Source: Brucella haematophila
GTDB lineage: Bacteria > Pseudomonadota > Alphaproteobacteria > Rhizobiales > Rhizobiaceae
Reading direction: 5' to 3'
DNA: 64,000 bases
Assembly (NCBI RefSeq): GCF_005938105.1
Contig: NZ_VCPE01000011.1
Location: 62,001-126,000 of the forward strand
Under the pieces are notes generated by a model. That model saw only the letters and a program-made list of their open reading frames with translations. It had not been told where the DNA came from and made no database searches. Within the stretch, counting starts at the first letter, position 1. Each line of letters starts with the position of its first letter. A program made the translations under genes and the position numbers. This document shows positions 37,959 through 47,576 of this stretch, piece by piece.

Positions 37959-37992
37959 AAGCCCCCGGACTTCTTCAAGTCCGGGGGCTTTT
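37959..37992. terminator. bidirectional terminator between TerC and ABC ATPase genes
   Basis: AAGCCCCCGGACTT pairs with AAGTCCGGGGGCTT over a short loop, with TTTT on the plus strand and AA on the other side. It serves the convergent TerC and ABC operons. Confidence 0.88.
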
Positions 37993-38008
37993 CATTTCGG
38001 GCAGAGGA

Positions 38009-38773
38009 TCAGGCTGCGATATAGTTTTTCAGGAAGGCGCGTGTGCGGTCCTGCTGCGGGTTGCGCAGCACCTCTGCGGGCGCACCTTCTTCAACCACAA
38101 CGCCGCCATCCATGAAGACGATCCTGTCGGCAACCTCACCGGCAAAGCGCATTTCATGCGTGACGATCAGCATCGTCATGTGTTCAGCGGCAAGCTGCTT
38201 CATGACAGCATTCACTTCATCGACCAGTTCCGGATCGAGCGCCGAGGTCGCCTCGTCGAAAAGCATCACCTTCGGCTGCATGGCCAAGGCGCGGGCAATG
38301 GCGACGCGCTGCTTCTGGCCGCCGGACAGGCGCGACGGGTAGACGTCCACCTTGCTGGCGAGTCCTACCTTGTTGAGCAGTTCCAGCGCGAGTTCGCGGG
38401 CTGCCGATTTGGACATGCCCTTCAGCTTTGTCGGTCCCAGCGTGATGTTTTCGAGCACAGTGAGATGCGGGAACAAATTGAAGTGCTGAAACACCATGCC
38501 CATCTGCTGACGCACGGAGTTGATGTGCTTTTCAAAAGCCTGACCGCTGAGCGGCTGATTGACTTGCAGCCCATCCAGCCAGACCTCGCCACCATTCAGC
38601 GTCTCCAGATGATTGATGGAGCGCAGCAATGTGCTCTTGCCCGAACCGCTGGGGCCGATGATCGCAATGATCTGGCCGCGCGATACCGAAAGATCGATCC
38701 CTTTCAGGACCTCCAGCGCACCATAGGCTTTGCGGGCGCCCTTAACTTCAACCATAGGCTTCAAGGCGCTCAT
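38009..38773 (-). CDS. amino-acid ABC transporter ATP-binding protein
   Basis: 254 residues. Walker A GPSGSGKS, signature [15 protein letters not shown], Walker [13 protein letters not shown]. Very similar to the ATPase at 22107 and clearly its paralogue. Last gene of the leftward operon; its start overlaps the upstream permease stop by four bases. Confidence 0.95.
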   Translation of the reverse strand: MSALKPMVEVKGARKAYGALEVLKGIDLSVSRGQIIAIIGPSGSGKSTLLRSINHLETLNGGEVWLDGLQVNQPLSGQAFEKHINSVRQQMGMVFQHFNLFPHLTVLENITLGPTKLKGMSKSAARELALELLNKVGLASKVDVYPSRLSGGQKQRVAIARALAMQPKVMLFDEATSALDPELVDEVNAVMKQLAAEHMTMLIVTHEMRFAGEVADRIVFMDGGVVVEEGAPAEVLRNPQQDRTRAFLKNYIAA

Positions 38774-39429
38774 CGCGTAACCTCCACTTTTCTTTCGATA
38801 TGCCGCAGACCCGCTTCCATGATGAGATTGACCACATAATAAAGTGCGGCGGCAGTCAGATAGAACTCAAACGGACTATAGGTTTCACTGATGGCGATCT
38901 GCGCACTGTGAACCAGTTCGGCAATGCCGATGATCGACACGAGCGACGTATCTTTCAACAGCACGATCATGTTGTTGCCGATGGGCGGGATGGTGTTGCG
39001 AATGGCTTGCGGGATGATGATATAGCGCAGCGCCTGTCCGCGGCTAAGCCCGATGGATCGCGCACCTTCCATCTGGCCGGGATCGACCGAGACGATACCC
39101 GCCCGGAACACATCCGCATTATAGACAGCGAAATGCAGGCTGAGGCCGAGAATGCCGGCAAACAGTGCTGGAATATCAATGCCGATCTGCACCAGGCCAT
39201 AATAGATGAGATAGAGCTGCAAAAGCAGCGGCGTGCCCATGAAGAGCCACATGAAGAAGCGGACCGGATAGGCGAGCAGGGCCGGTGCGTAAAGCACAAC
39301 CAGTGCAAACGCGATGCCGAGGATAAAGCTCAGCGCGCTGGATGCGACCGCAAGAACGAAAGTCCACCACAGTCCGGTCAAAAGCAGATCGGTATAGGGA
39401 GCGACGATACTGAAATCGAGAGCTGGCAT
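38770..39429 (-). CDS. amino-acid ABC transporter permease
   Basis: 219 residues, HisM/GlnP type, with [16 protein letters not shown] and EAA-type loop [24 protein letters not shown]. It is the counterpart of the permease at 21454. Its start lies 12 bp after the other permease. Confidence 0.93.
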   Translation of the reverse strand: MPALDFSIVAPYTDLLLTGLWWTFVLAVASSALSFILGIAFALVVLYAPALLAYPVRFFMWLFMGTPLLLQLYLIYYGLVQIGIDIPALFAGILGLSLHFAVYNADVFRAGIVSVDPGQMEGARSIGLSRGQALRYIIIPQAIRNTIPPIGNNMIVLLKDTSLVSIIGIAELVHSAQIAISETYSPFEFYLTAAALYYVVNLIMEAGLRHIERKVEVTR

Positions 39430-39440
39430 AGCGTCCTCCC

Positions 39441-40088
39441 TCAGCGTGCAGCGAAGCGCTTGTCGAGCAGATCGACAATCGACGCCACCACATAGACGAT
39501 GACCATGTAAATGACCGCAGCGACCGCGAAAATCTCGAACGGTTTGTAGGTCGAGCTGATGAAACGTTGCGCCGTATAGGTGAGTTCAACCACGGAAATG
39601 GTCGACACCAGCGCCGACCCCTTGACCAGAGCAACGGCATTCACACCGAGCGGGCGGATCATCAGGCGCGCTGCCTGCGGCAGAATGATGAGGCGCAGGG
39701 ACTGTCCGCGTCCAAAGCCGATTGAACGGGCCGCTTCGTCCTGCCCCCGGTCAACACCTGCAATCGCACCGCGAATGGACTCGGCCATATAGGCGCCGAT
39801 ATTGAGTCCCAGACCGATCACACCAGCCGCATAAGGCTCCAGTTCCAGACCGATCTGCGGGCCACCGAAATACAGAACGAACAGCTGCACGAGACAGGGC
39901 GTTCCACGGAAGATGCTGACATAAGCGCCGGATAGAAAACGCAGAATAGTACTGTTTGAAAGGCGTCCGGCGACCAGAATGCCCGCAATGACGAATCCCA
40001 ACACAAGAGCAAGCACGGAAATCTGCACGGTTACCCATGCCGCCTCCAGAAAAAACGGGAGGACGTGCCGCATTAACGCAAGATCCAT
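39441..40088 (-). CDS. amino-acid ABC transporter permease
   Basis: 215 residues from the ATG at 40088, supported by GGAG seven bases upstream. It has FRGTPCLVQLFVLYFG and EAA loop DEAARSIGFGRGQSLRLIILPQA. It is the counterpart of the permease at 20795. Confidence 0.92.
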   Translation of the reverse strand: MDLALMRHVLPFFLEAAWVTVQISVLALVLGFVIAGILVAGRLSNSTILRFLSGAYVSIFRGTPCLVQLFVLYFGGPQIGLELEPYAAGVIGLGLNIGAYMAESIRGAIAGVDRGQDEAARSIGFGRGQSLRLIILPQAARLMIRPLGVNAVALVKGSALVSTISVVELTYTAQRFISSTYKPFEIFAVAAVIYMVIVYVVASIVDLLDKRFAAR

Positions 40089-40150
40089 AAAACTACTCCG
40101 GAAGATCGCATGTGCCGGCCCGGACAAACCGGGCCGGATTAAAAGCCGGC

Positions 40151-40936
40151 TTAGCGAATATCGCTACCGATCCACTGCATCGAGATTTTCTCGTAGCCGC
40201 CATCGGCGAGCATGTCGTCGAGCGCCTTCTGCATGGCAGCCTTGAGTTCCGGATTGTTCTTGCGAATGGCAATGCCGAGCGCCTCGCGACCGCCTTCAAT
40301 ATTCGGCGTATCGACGATACGAACCTTCTGGCCGGTTTCCTTGACGGCGATCTTCACCGGAATGCTGTCCATGATAAGCGCATCAATGCGACCTGCATCG
40401 AGATCGATCAGCATTTCCGGCAGACCTTTATAGGTGCGGACATTGAGGTCGCCCTGTGCCTTGGCCCACTTCTCGTGGGCATCGCCCATGGTCACGCCAA
40501 CGGTCTTGCCATTGAGGTCTTCAAGCTTCTGGATGGAGGAGTCTTCCTTGACCACAACCGTGCGGCCCGCATGGTAGTAGGGGCCCACAAAGTCGACAGC
40601 CTTTTCGCGCTCCGGCGTGATGGTCATGGAGGCGACGACGGCGTCATATTTCTTCGCCAGAAGGCCCGCAATGATGCCGTCAAACGGCGTGGTCACGAGC
40701 TTGACCTTCACGCCCAGACGATTGGCGATTTCCGTTCCGATGGAAGCATCGAAGCCAACCACCTGGTTATCAGCATTGGTGAAGCTGAAGGGCGGATAGG
40801 CGCCGCTCATGGCGACACGCAACTCACCGGTTTCCTTCAGCTTTTCCAGCTCGTCAGCATGCGAGGGCACGGCTGAAAAAGCGGCTGCAATCGCAACGGC
40901 GCCCGCCGCAAACAGGGTCTTGAGCTTCATATTCAT
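40151..40936 (-). CDS. amino-acid ABC transporter, periplasmic binding protein
   Basis: 261 residues with a signal peptide ending at SHA-D near residue 28. SBP_bac_3 family; it parallels the binding protein at 19842 (MSGAYPPFSF, FVGPYYHAG, PELKAAMQKALDDM). AGAGGAAAA precedes the start. First gene of the leftward transporter operon. An operator-like motif (41046-41090) shared with the Lrp/fusion-enzyme promoter lies about 110-155 bp upstream, so it is probably co-regulated with the fusion enzyme and may import its substrate. Confidence 0.92.
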   Translation of the reverse strand: MNMKLKTLFAAGAVAIAAAFSAVPSHADELEKLKETGELRVAMSGAYPPFSFTNADNQVVGFDASIGTEIANRLGVKVKLVTTPFDGIIAGLLAKKYDAVVASMTITPEREKAVDFVGPYYHAGRTVVVKEDSSIQKLEDLNGKTVGVTMGDAHEKWAKAQGDLNVRTYKGLPEMLIDLDAGRIDALIMDSIPVKIAVKETGQKVRIVDTPNIEGGREALGIAIRKNNPELKAAMQKALDDMLADGGYEKISMQWIGSDIR

Positions 40937-41045
40937 GGCTTTGTGTTTTCCTCTGGAATGGTCTTATTGTTAGGCTTATGGTTTGCCATCAACCTTCATC
41001 GGCAGAGCTTCGCACAGGCGTTGTTTTCAAGCATCCTGCAATATG

Positions 41046-41090
41046 ACTGCGGACCCGACACATTGCCGGAATTGACCGGCATATTGTCGG
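41046..41090. promoter_or_regulatory. operator-like motif, copy near the ABC transporter
   Basis: It reads CTGCGGACCCGACACATTGC, then CGGAATTGACCGGCATATTG and TCGG. The block TTG(C/T)CGGAAT(T/A)GACCGGCATAT recurs at 44386-44433 with two substitutions in 22 bases. Half-sites of TGTCGG/CCGGCA type are arranged with internal dyad symmetry. Confidence 0.7.
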
Positions 41091-41192
41091 CGAAGGAGAT
41101 GCTTTTTCCGACGAAAAGACATCGTTGAGCGTGAACGTACTGCCCTGCCCCTCATCGACAGAACAAGCGCCACACCTTGAACCCCGAGCGCG

Positions 41193-41237
41193 AAAAAGGC
41201 CGCACTCCCACCCGATGATCCGGATGGGAATGCGACC
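41193..41237 (-). terminator. intrinsic terminator of the fusion-enzyme gene
   Basis: On the reverse strand GGTCGCATTCCCA and TGGGAGTGCGGCC form a long stem with G-U pairs, followed directly by TTTTT. It lies 29 bp after the stop codon. Confidence 0.85.
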
Positions 41238-41265
41238 TTGAAAATCAGCACTGATATCGAAGACT

Positions 41266-44200
41266 TTACTTCAACGCAGCCTCAAAACTGTCAGCGAGAA
41301 CGCTGAGCAGATGATCGGCATTGGCGCGGTTGAACACCATGGACGGGCGCATCTTCAACACGTTGTCGTGCGGACCCTCGGTGCCCATCAGGATGCCGCG
41401 TTCGCGCGCGCCGTCATTGATCTTGCGGGCCAGTGCCGTTGCCGGGGCCTTGGTCTTGCGATCCGTGACAAGCTCGATACCGAGGAACAGTCCCTGACCG
41501 CGAACATCGCCGATAATATCGAAGCGCTGCTGCATCTTGCGGAAACCGTCGATGAGATAGTTGCCGACATTCAGCGCATTCTCGCGCAGCTTGTCCCGTT
41601 CGATCACATCGATGACTGCAAGACCAGCGGCACAGGAAACCGGATTGCCACCGAAGGTGTTGAAGTATTCCATGCCGTTGTTGAAGCTGTCTGCGACTTC
41701 ACGCGTGGTCACGACAGCCGACATCGGATGGCCGTTGCCAATCGGCTTGCCCATGGTGACGATATCCGGCACGACGTCCTGCATTTCAAACGCCCACCAA
41801 TGGCTGCCAACGCGGCCGAAACCGACCTGCACTTCGTCGGCAACGCAAAGTCCGCCTTCCGCGCGAACCATAGCGTAAACTTGCCTGAGGTAACCTTCCG
41901 GCAGGAACACCTGACCAGCGACACTCGGAATGGATTCCGCGAAGAAGAAAGCCGGCGCACGACCCTGCTTGCGCATAGTGTCGATCTGTTCGGCAATGCT
42001 TTCGGCAAAGCGCTTGCCATGCTCCTCCAGCGGCCAGTCTTCCGGGGCGTGATAGCTGTCTGGAATGACCGCTTCATAGACGTGATCCGGCCGTCCCTTG
42101 CCGCCCTTCCGCTTGTACTTGTAGGGGCTGAGATCAATCAGTTCCTGCGTGGTGCCATGATAGGCCCAGTCGAGAACGATGGCTTCCTTGCGACCCGTAT
42201 GATTGCGCGCCATACGCAGCATCAGGCTGTTTGCTTCGCTGCCCGAGCAGGCAAAGGACGCGACCGTCAGCCCCTCCGGCAAGGTTGCCGTCAACCGTTC
42301 AGCATAGGCGACGATGTTGTCGTGCAGATAGCGCGTGTTGGTATTGAGCAGCGCCGCCTGACGGGCGATGGCTTCCACGACTTCCGGATGGGCATGGCCC
42401 AGATGGCAGACATTGTTGAAGCAATCGAGATAGGCGCGGCCATAATTGTCGATCAGCCACGTCCCGTCGCCGCGCACGAACTTGATCGGCTCCGAATAGG
42501 AAATCGACAGGTTCGGCAGCAGGATTTCCTTGCGCTTCGCGATGATCTCGGCGCGGGTTCGCCCATCCTGATGGAAGGTTTCCGGCGGAATGCCGGCCAG
42601 CGCCGCCACATCCGGGAAAATATCAGCCCATACGTCGAGATAGGCGGCTTCGCCAACGCCCAGAATTTCGGTTGCCGTCAGATTGATATCCGTCGTCATT
42701 TCGAAATGCAGATGCGGAGTCCATCCGCCATTCTCGTGAATATCGCCCATATGGCCGACAAGGTCGCCAGCCTGCAACTTCTGACCCGGCTTGAGACGGC
42801 CAAGCGCCTCATGCGCCATATGTCCCCACAAGGTTACGAAAGGCGGGCAGCCTTCCGGGCGATGCTCAAGCTTGACAAGACCGCCATAGCCGAGCGGCTC
42901 GCGTTCAATTTCGACACTGACGACGGTTGCGGCAAGCGGCGTATAAAGCGGCGTTCCGGCAGGCATGAACAGATCGACGCCCAGATGATGGATGCGGCGC
43001 TGCCCTTCGATGAAGCGCGATTCAAACGCCGTGTCGGTATAGACGGTGCGCTTTTCGCCCCAAGGTCCGATACCAAGCTGGACGTTGTTTTCGGCGCAGA
43101 AATTATCCCACCATTCCGTTGCTTGCCCGGCGCGCTGTTCAGCGGAAGCAACCGTCATGAAATGCGTTGCATCGCCATAAGGCACCAGAGCCTTGGTCAT
43201 GGTTGCCGGTGCCGGGCGCACAATCGGAGCAAATGTTTTGCTGTTATCGGCAATCCATTTGCGGACCGCACCCGCGCCTTCAATGGCGTCGAAGCCGCAG
43301 GCCTTGCGCAGAATAGCAGCGGCAAAGCGCGGGTTCATCGCGTCCATCTTTTCCAGAAGACGCCAGGCCGGTGCCTCGCTGATCGCGAGATATGGATTGT
43401 CATCCGTCTTGTCGTGGCGCGAAGCCGAGAAAGTGACGCTGGTGACGAGACGCATGGCAATGAGATCGAACAACAGGTCGATTTCTTCCGCCTTGAGCGG
43501 GTATTTTTCATGGAAACCGGCGGCCAGCGCTGCCGCCGCGCCGATTGGGTCTTCCATATCGAGGATGGAATAGGCGCAGGCAATGGCGACTTCGGCAATC
43601 AGGACGGTGTGCACCGCATCGCCAAAATCGATCAGTCCGGCAATCTGTTCATGGTCGCTCTTGCTGACCAGCACATTCCAGTCATTGGCATCATTATGGA
43701 TGACCTGCGCGCGCAAGCGCGACAATTTCGGCGCGACATAGTTTTCAAAACGCACGATGAAGCGCTCAAGCAGCGCACGCCTGTCGGCATCACGGACGAA
43801 ATGCAGGCGGGTCCGCGCCCGGCCTGCATGGCGCAGATCCCAATCGAGTTCGCGCACGGCACCCGGATGGATAAAGCCCTGCAAGGCATGATCCAGTTCG
43901 CCAAGCGAGCGGCCCAGATTACGCATCAATGCAAATGTGCGCTTGACTTCGGCGAGCGGAACGCCCGGAAGCCAGCCCACCAGTCTCATGGCGTGGCGCT
44001 CGCCACCGGTAGCCACAGCCGATGCAAGCACATCGCCGGAAAGGCTCGGCTTCAACTGCGGAACGGCAAGCTTTGCATCCGCGTTGGAAAGATGGTGCAG
44101 AAGTGCGGTCTGGAATTCGCTTTCGACCTGCGGCTCGCTGGCATTGACGATCTTCAAAATCCAGTCAGCGTCCGTCCCGGTTTCCAGGCGAAAATTGCGA

Positions 44201-44313
44201 TCTCGTTCGCTGTCGAGCGGCGATGCCGTTGCGGTGACGCCAAAGACTTCAATGGCTAGTTTCTCGGCATCGGCTGCGGAAAACTGCGGGTTCGGATGGG
44301 AGAGATCGGTCAT
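41266..44313 (-). CDS. kinase / M23-like / class III PLP phospho-lyase fusion enzyme
   Basis: 1015 residues, three domains, no signal peptide. (1) About 1-360: aminoglycoside-phosphotransferase-like kinase with HNDANDWN (206-213) and DFGD (229-232). (2) About 410-560: M23/LytM-like domain with all metal ligands, HLGVD (443-447) and HLHFE (534-538). (3) About 590-1015: class III PLP enzyme of the AGXT2L type ([37 protein letters not shown] with PLP-lysine 856). Homologous human enzymes are hydroxylysine kinase and the phosphohydroxylysine/phosphoethanolamine phospho-lyases. Predicted reaction: phosphorylate an amino alcohol, then eliminate ammonia and phosphate to an aldehyde. Role of the M23 part unknown. 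It is divergent from its probable Lrp regulator. Confidence 0.9.
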   Translation of the reverse strand: MTDLSHPNPQFSAADAEKLAIEVFGVTATASPLDSERDRNFRLETGTDADWILKIVNASEPQVESEFQTALLHHLSNADAKLAVPQLKPSLSGDVLASAVATGGERHAMRLVGWLPGVPLAEVKRTFALMRNLGRSLGELDHALQGFIHPGAVRELDWDLRHAGRARTRLHFVRDADRRALLERFIVRFENYVAPKLSRLRAQVIHNDANDWNVLVSKSDHEQIAGLIDFGDAVHTVLIAEVAIACAYSILDMEDPIGAAAALAAGFHEKYPLKAEEIDLLFDLIAMRLVTSVTFSASRHDKTDDNPYLAISEAPAWRLLEKMDAMNPRFAAAILRKACGFDAIEGAGAVRKWIADNSKTFAPIVRPAPATMTKALVPYGDATHFMTVASAEQRAGQATEWWDNFCAENNVQLGIGPWGEKRTVYTDTAFESRFIEGQRRIHHLGVDLFMPAGTPLYTPLAATVVSVEIEREPLGYGGLVKLEHRPEGCPPFVTLWGHMAHEALGRLKPGQKLQAGDLVGHMGDIHENGGWTPHLHFEMTTDINLTATEILGVGEAAYLDVWADIFPDVAALAGIPPETFHQDGRTRAEIIAKRKEILLPNLSISYSEPIKFVRGDGTWLIDNYGRAYLDCFNNVCHLGHAHPEVVEAIARQAALLNTNTRYLHDNIVAYAERLTATLPEGLTVASFACSGSEANSLMLRMARNHTGRKEAIVLDWAYHGTTQELIDLSPYKYKRKGGKGRPDHVYEAVIPDSYHAPEDWPLEEHGKRFAESIAEQIDTMRKQGRAPAFFFAESIPSVAGQVFLPEGYLRQVYAMVRAEGGLCVADEVQVGFGRVGSHWWAFEMQDVVPDIVTMGKPIGNGHPMSAVVTTREVADSFNNGMEYFNTFGGNPVSCAAGLAVIDVIERDKLRENALNVGNYLIDGFRKMQQRFDIIGDVRGQGLFLGIELVTDRKTKAPATALARKINDGARERGILMGTEGPHDNVLKMRPSMVFNRANADHLLSVLADSFEAALK

Positions 44314-44385
44314 AGACGGTGCGTTTCCAGTTTACATTTCTTATCAGAAGCTTGGCACGCAATGCGTTTTCGGGCATCAAGTATC

Positions 44386-44433
44386 CTGTCGGAAGAACCG
44401 GCACTTTGTCGGAATAGACCGGCATATGTCCGG
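44386..44433. promoter_or_regulatory. operator-like motif, copy in the fusion enzyme/Lrp divergent promoter
   Basis: It starts CTGTCGGAAGAACCGGCACT and continues with TTGTCGGAATAGACCGGCAT and ATGTCCGG. TGTCGGAA-N3/4-CCGGCA is repeated twice in tandem, with a third half-site. It is nearly identical to the motif at 41046-41090. It sits 20-67 bp before the Lrp start and 73-120 bp before the fusion-enzyme start. Confidence 0.75.
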
Positions 44434-44452
44434 TCACGCGTATAGGGTAACG

Positions 44453-44893
44453 ATGCGGGAACTTGATGCGAAAGATCGCGAAATACTGGCAATTCTGTCC
44501 AAGGAAGCGCGCATCGCGCTGAAGACGCTGGCCGGTCGTATCGGCTTGTCCCGCAGCGCGACCAGCGAACGTGTCACGAATCTGGAACGCAGCGGCGTTA
44601 TTCGCGGCTATCGCGCGGATATCGGCGAGATCGATACCAATTTCATCCGCGCCATTCTGCTCGTAAGCCTGAAACGCACGCCCGCTCTGGCGCTTCTCGA
44701 CATTTTGGCGCAGCATGCCGAAGTCCGCCGCGTCTCGTCAGTCAGCGGACAGCTTGATCTGGTTGTCGAGCTGGAAGCGGCAACAATCGACGATCTGAAC
44801 CGCGTGCGCGACCTCGTTGCCGCCCATGATATCGTCGACGACATCACCACCGCTTTCGTGCTGCGGCGCGATATCGACCGCGAAGTCCGATAG
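44453..44893 (+). CDS. Lrp/AsnC-family regulator of the fusion enzyme and transporter
   Basis: 146 residues from the ATG at 44453, chosen for the AGGG five bases upstream; an in-frame ATG at 44426 falls inside the operator motif. The HTH (KTLAGRIGLSRSATSERVTNL) is followed by an RAM ligand domain (RAILLVSLKRTPALALLDIL). Divergent from the fusion-enzyme gene. The repeated CCGGCA/TGTCGG motif in the shared promoter, and again upstream of the ABC transporter, is its probable binding site. Confidence 0.9.
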   Translation: MRELDAKDREILAILSKEARIALKTLAGRIGLSRSATSERVTNLERSGVIRGYRADIGEIDTNFIRAILLVSLKRTPALALLDILAQHAEVRRVSSVSGQLDLVVELEAATIDDLNRVRDLVAAHDIVDDITTAFVLRRDIDREVR

Positions 44894-44940
44894 GCATAAA
44901 TCGAGCGGCAGGCGGAAGCTCGCGCTTCGCCTGCCCATCA

Positions 44941-45014
44941 TATTGCTTTAAGCTTTTGTTTTCACGAATGTCTTTGTCCCGAAACCCGTTTCCGCTTTCG
45001 GGAGACATGCTCTA
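44941..45014. repeat. dispersed palindromic repeat, family B, copy 2
   Basis: Read on the reverse strand it begins TAGAGCATGTCTCCCGAAAG, followed by CGGAAACGGGTTTCGGGACA; CCCGAAAG pairs with TTTCGGG. A diverged relative of 22869-22970. Its first three bases are the stop codon of the cyclopropane synthase gene. Confidence 0.7.
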
Positions 45015-46280
45015 GCTCTGATAAATATCAGCGCGTGTTTGCGGAACAGCCGAAATGCCACGTTTGCGCTTCGAGGCAAGTGTCTGGTTGATCTGAACCG
45101 TTCCGCGCTCAAATGCCAATGCGCATCCTGCGAGATACAATATCCAGAGGCGCGCCCGCGCATAACCGACCTCGGCAACGGCCTTGTCGAAATTGGCATG
45201 AAGCCGGTCCGCCCACATGCGGCAGGTGCGGCCGTAATGCTCGCGGAGATTTTCCACGTCATGCACCTCAAAGCCATGGCCTTCGAGATTCTCAACCGTC
45301 ATGCCCAGATGGTCCAATTCACCGCCCGGGAAGATATATTTCACCAGCGCCAGATGTTCCGCACTCTTGCGGTTGAAGCTCTTCTTGTTCTTCTTCATCC
45401 GACGGGTAATGGCGTGGTGCATATAGAGACCGCCGGGCCGCAGCAAACGCCGCACCGACTTGAAATAAGTGTCGTAATTGGCAATGCCGACATGTTCGAA
45501 CATGCCGATGGACGAGATCTTGTCGAACTCCTGATCAAGCTCGGTATAGGACTTGATGTGGATGGTGATCTTGTCTTCCAGCCCGGCAGACTTGATCCTT
45601 TGTCGGGCCAGCGCGGTCTGTGCTTCCGACAGCGAAACGCCGGTTCCAATCACGCCATAATTCTGCACGGCATGGATCAAAAGCGCGCCCCAACCGCAGC
45701 CGATATCCAGAAAACGGTCGCCCGGCTTCAGACGCAGCTTGCGGCAAATCAGATCCAGCTTGTCGTGCTGTGCCTGATCCAGACTGTTCTGCCAGTCGGT
45801 GAAATAGGCGCAGGTGTAAACCATGCGTTCATCGAGAAACAGCTGATAAAACTCGTTCGACACATCGTAGTGATGGGTGATCGCTTCCTTGTTCGAGCCG
45901 CTGACGAAGGGAGACTTTCCGTCGATATTTTCCTGGTCCTTCGCTTTGCCGGCAAAGAGCAGCGATGGAATGCCTTTCAGCAACTGCCATTTCGGCAGCG
46001 CCTTGATCCGGTCCTTGAGATGACCGTCGATCTTTGTTTCGGCGACATCGAAGATGGTTCCGTTTTCGATGTCGACCGCGCCGGAGGTCCAGAGGCTGAT
46101 GAGCGTATCGTAATTCGGCTTCAGCACCACCTGACGCACGACCGACGGGTCCTTGATCGCCAGCGTTGGCCCGTCAAAGGCGCCGATCTGGGTGCCGTCC
46201 CACAGTTTGACATTCAACTGTGGTCGAATGGTTTCGACGATGGTCCGAATGGTACGCGCCGCACCGGTCTCTGCTGCCAT
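45012..46280 (-). CDS. cfa: cyclopropane-fatty-acyl-phospholipid synthase
   Basis: 422 residues. The SAM-binding motif FLDIGCGWGALLIHA is followed by the family blocks GVSLSEAQ, FDKISSIGMFEHVG and FIFPGGELDHL-like (YIFPGGELDHLG). It adds a methylene bridge to unsaturated acyl chains of membrane phospholipids using S-adenosylmethionine. Single gene with its stop codon embedded in the family B repeat. The N-terminal 120 residues form the lipid-binding part typical of full-length enzymes. Confidence 0.94.
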   Translation of the reverse strand: MAAETGAARTIRTIVETIRPQLNVKLWDGTQIGAFDGPTLAIKDPSVVRQVVLKPNYDTLISLWTSGAVDIENGTIFDVAETKIDGHLKDRIKALPKWQLLKGIPSLLFAGKAKDQENIDGKSPFVSGSNKEAITHHYDVSNEFYQLFLDERMVYTCAYFTDWQNSLDQAQHDKLDLICRKLRLKPGDRFLDIGCGWGALLIHAVQNYGVIGTGVSLSEAQTALARQRIKSAGLEDKITIHIKSYTELDQEFDKISSIGMFEHVGIANYDTYFKSVRRLLRPGGLYMHHAITRRMKKNKKSFNRKSAEHLALVKYIFPGGELDHLGMTVENLEGHGFEVHDVENLREHYGRTCRMWADRLHANFDKAVAEVGYARARLWILYLAGCALAFERGTVQINQTLASKRKRGISAVPQTRADIYQS

Positions 46281-46407
46281 GCAATGTCTCCCAATCTGGA
46301 CATCGATTCGCTATGAAAAATTACCGTAATCTCTCCGATTGGAGAAAGCATCAGGAATACCGATCTGCTGCACAGCGCGATACAAGTTACCGTGAACGCA
46401 CAGCTTT

Positions 46408-46962
46408 TCAGCGTATGGTTTGACCGCGATGAATATCCTGCGGTCGGATTTTGGCAAGTGCGGACACCAGAACACCGGTGATGACAGCCTTGACCACATC
46501 GCCCGGAATGAAGATGGCCAGGAGCTTGACCGCTTCAAGGAAAGGCTTTGCGAGGATCAGCGACATGCCGATTGCGCCGAACAGATAGAGCACCACGATA
46601 CAGCCCAGCACTGCGCCGATAAAGGTCGACACGCCGAGATTGGCGATGGGTGCACGCTCGATGAAAAGGCCCGTGACGTAAACCGCCGGAATCCAGCCGA
46701 GCAGAAAGCCAACCGTCGGACCCGAGAACACGCCAAGACCACCGCGTCCAACCGCCAGAACCGGCAATCCGATCGCCACCAGCAGGATCACCAGCGCCAC
46801 GGCGGCGACACCGCGTTTCGGCCCCAGAACGGCCCCGGCAAGCATCACGCCAAGATTTTGCGCAGTGATCGGCACGCCGAAGCCGAGCGTGACAGCCGGC
46901 AAAAATCCCAATGCGCAGATCAGCGCTGCAAACAGGGCCACATGGGCGACATTTCTTTCCAT
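46408..46962 (-). CDS. bioY: biotin transporter S component BioY
   Basis: 184 residues, five or six membrane helices. The GFGVPITAQNLGVMLAGAVLGPKRG segment is the BioY signature. It binds biotin in the membrane and docks with BioMN. It lies 11 bp after bioN. No BioR-type box (TTATCTATAA-like) was found upstream of the operon. Confidence 0.95.
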   Translation of the reverse strand: MERNVAHVALFAALICALGFLPAVTLGFGVPITAQNLGVMLAGAVLGPKRGVAAVALVILLVAIGLPVLAVGRGGLGVFSGPTVGFLLGWIPAVYVTGLFIERAPIANLGVSTFIGAVLGCIVVLYLFGAIGMSLILAKPFLEAVKLLAIFIPGDVVKAVITGVLVSALAKIRPQDIHRGQTIR

Positions 46963-46973
46963 CCGGGAAGCCT

Positions 46974-47576
46974 TTATTTGAGAGTTCCGCCGCGAGCACG
47001 CAATGCTTCGGCAACATGATCGGCATCGTCAAGCGCGGCCAGTGACAGCGGCAGCACCAGTTGCCAGCCTGGGCGCCTGCGCGACCGGGCGCGCCATGCT
47101 TCAACAAGCTGTCCGGCCTTGGCAATCAGCACCGGCGAAAAGCGTATCACCAGCGGAATGGCCGTTTCAAGAATTTGCGTCGGCAGGCCCAGGCGACGCA
47201 AAGGCACGTTGAGAAACCGCAGCAGATGCACGAAATCTTCAAGCGGCGTGGTCATCGTCACCAGATTGGCCAAGGCGATCATCGTGACGACCCGCACCGT
47301 GATTTCCACCCCTTCAAGCGCGGTGTAGAAAGCCAGATGCCAGAGAAAAATCACCGCGGCAAACGGCAGAACCGGGCGCATGGCCTGCAAGCCAGCGCGA
47401 AAGAACACCCGCCCCGGAAGCGCGTAGAGCACAAGACAGAACACGAATGCGCCAAGCTGGAACCAGACCGACTGGACCATGAAAAGCGTCGTGGTCGCGA
47501 TGCAAAGCGCTGCGACCTTGGCCGCCACCGGCCATTGGTGGGCGCGTGTTTTAACGGGAGAGGTGAGAGAGATCAT
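46974..47576 (-). CDS. bioN: energy-coupling factor transmembrane protein BioN
   Basis: 200 residues, EcfT family. Several membrane helices and a cytoplasmic helix pair including VEAWRARSRRRPG, a variant of the Ala-Arg-Gly coupling motif that contacts the ATPase. Its start lies inside the bioM end (26-bp overlap), so the two are probably coupled in translation. Confidence 0.92.
   Translation of the reverse strand: MISLTSPVKTRAHQWPVAAKVAALCIATTTLFMVQSVWFQLGAFVFCLVLYALPGRVFFRAGLQAMRPVLPFAAVIFLWHLAFYTALEGVEITVRVVTMIALANLVTMTTPLEDFVHLLRFLNVPLRRLGLPTQILETAIPLVIRFSPVLIAKAGQLVEAWRARSRRRPGWQLVLPLSLAALDDADHVAEALRARGGTLK

Larger units (their letters stand above)
40937..41265. other. 329-bp intergenic region with operator and terminator
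   Basis: No gene is seen. The left third should hold the promoter of the ABC transporter, the middle contains the operator-like motif 41046-41090, and the right part is the terminator of the fusion-enzyme gene (41193-41237). Confidence 0.6.

Noticed and set aside
41311-44259. A 982-codon open frame on the plus strand opposite the kinase/PLP fusion gene
   Set aside because: It is the antisense shadow of a strongly recognised gene in GC-rich DNA. The residue composition is unlike protein (runs of His, Arg, Gln) and no motif is present.
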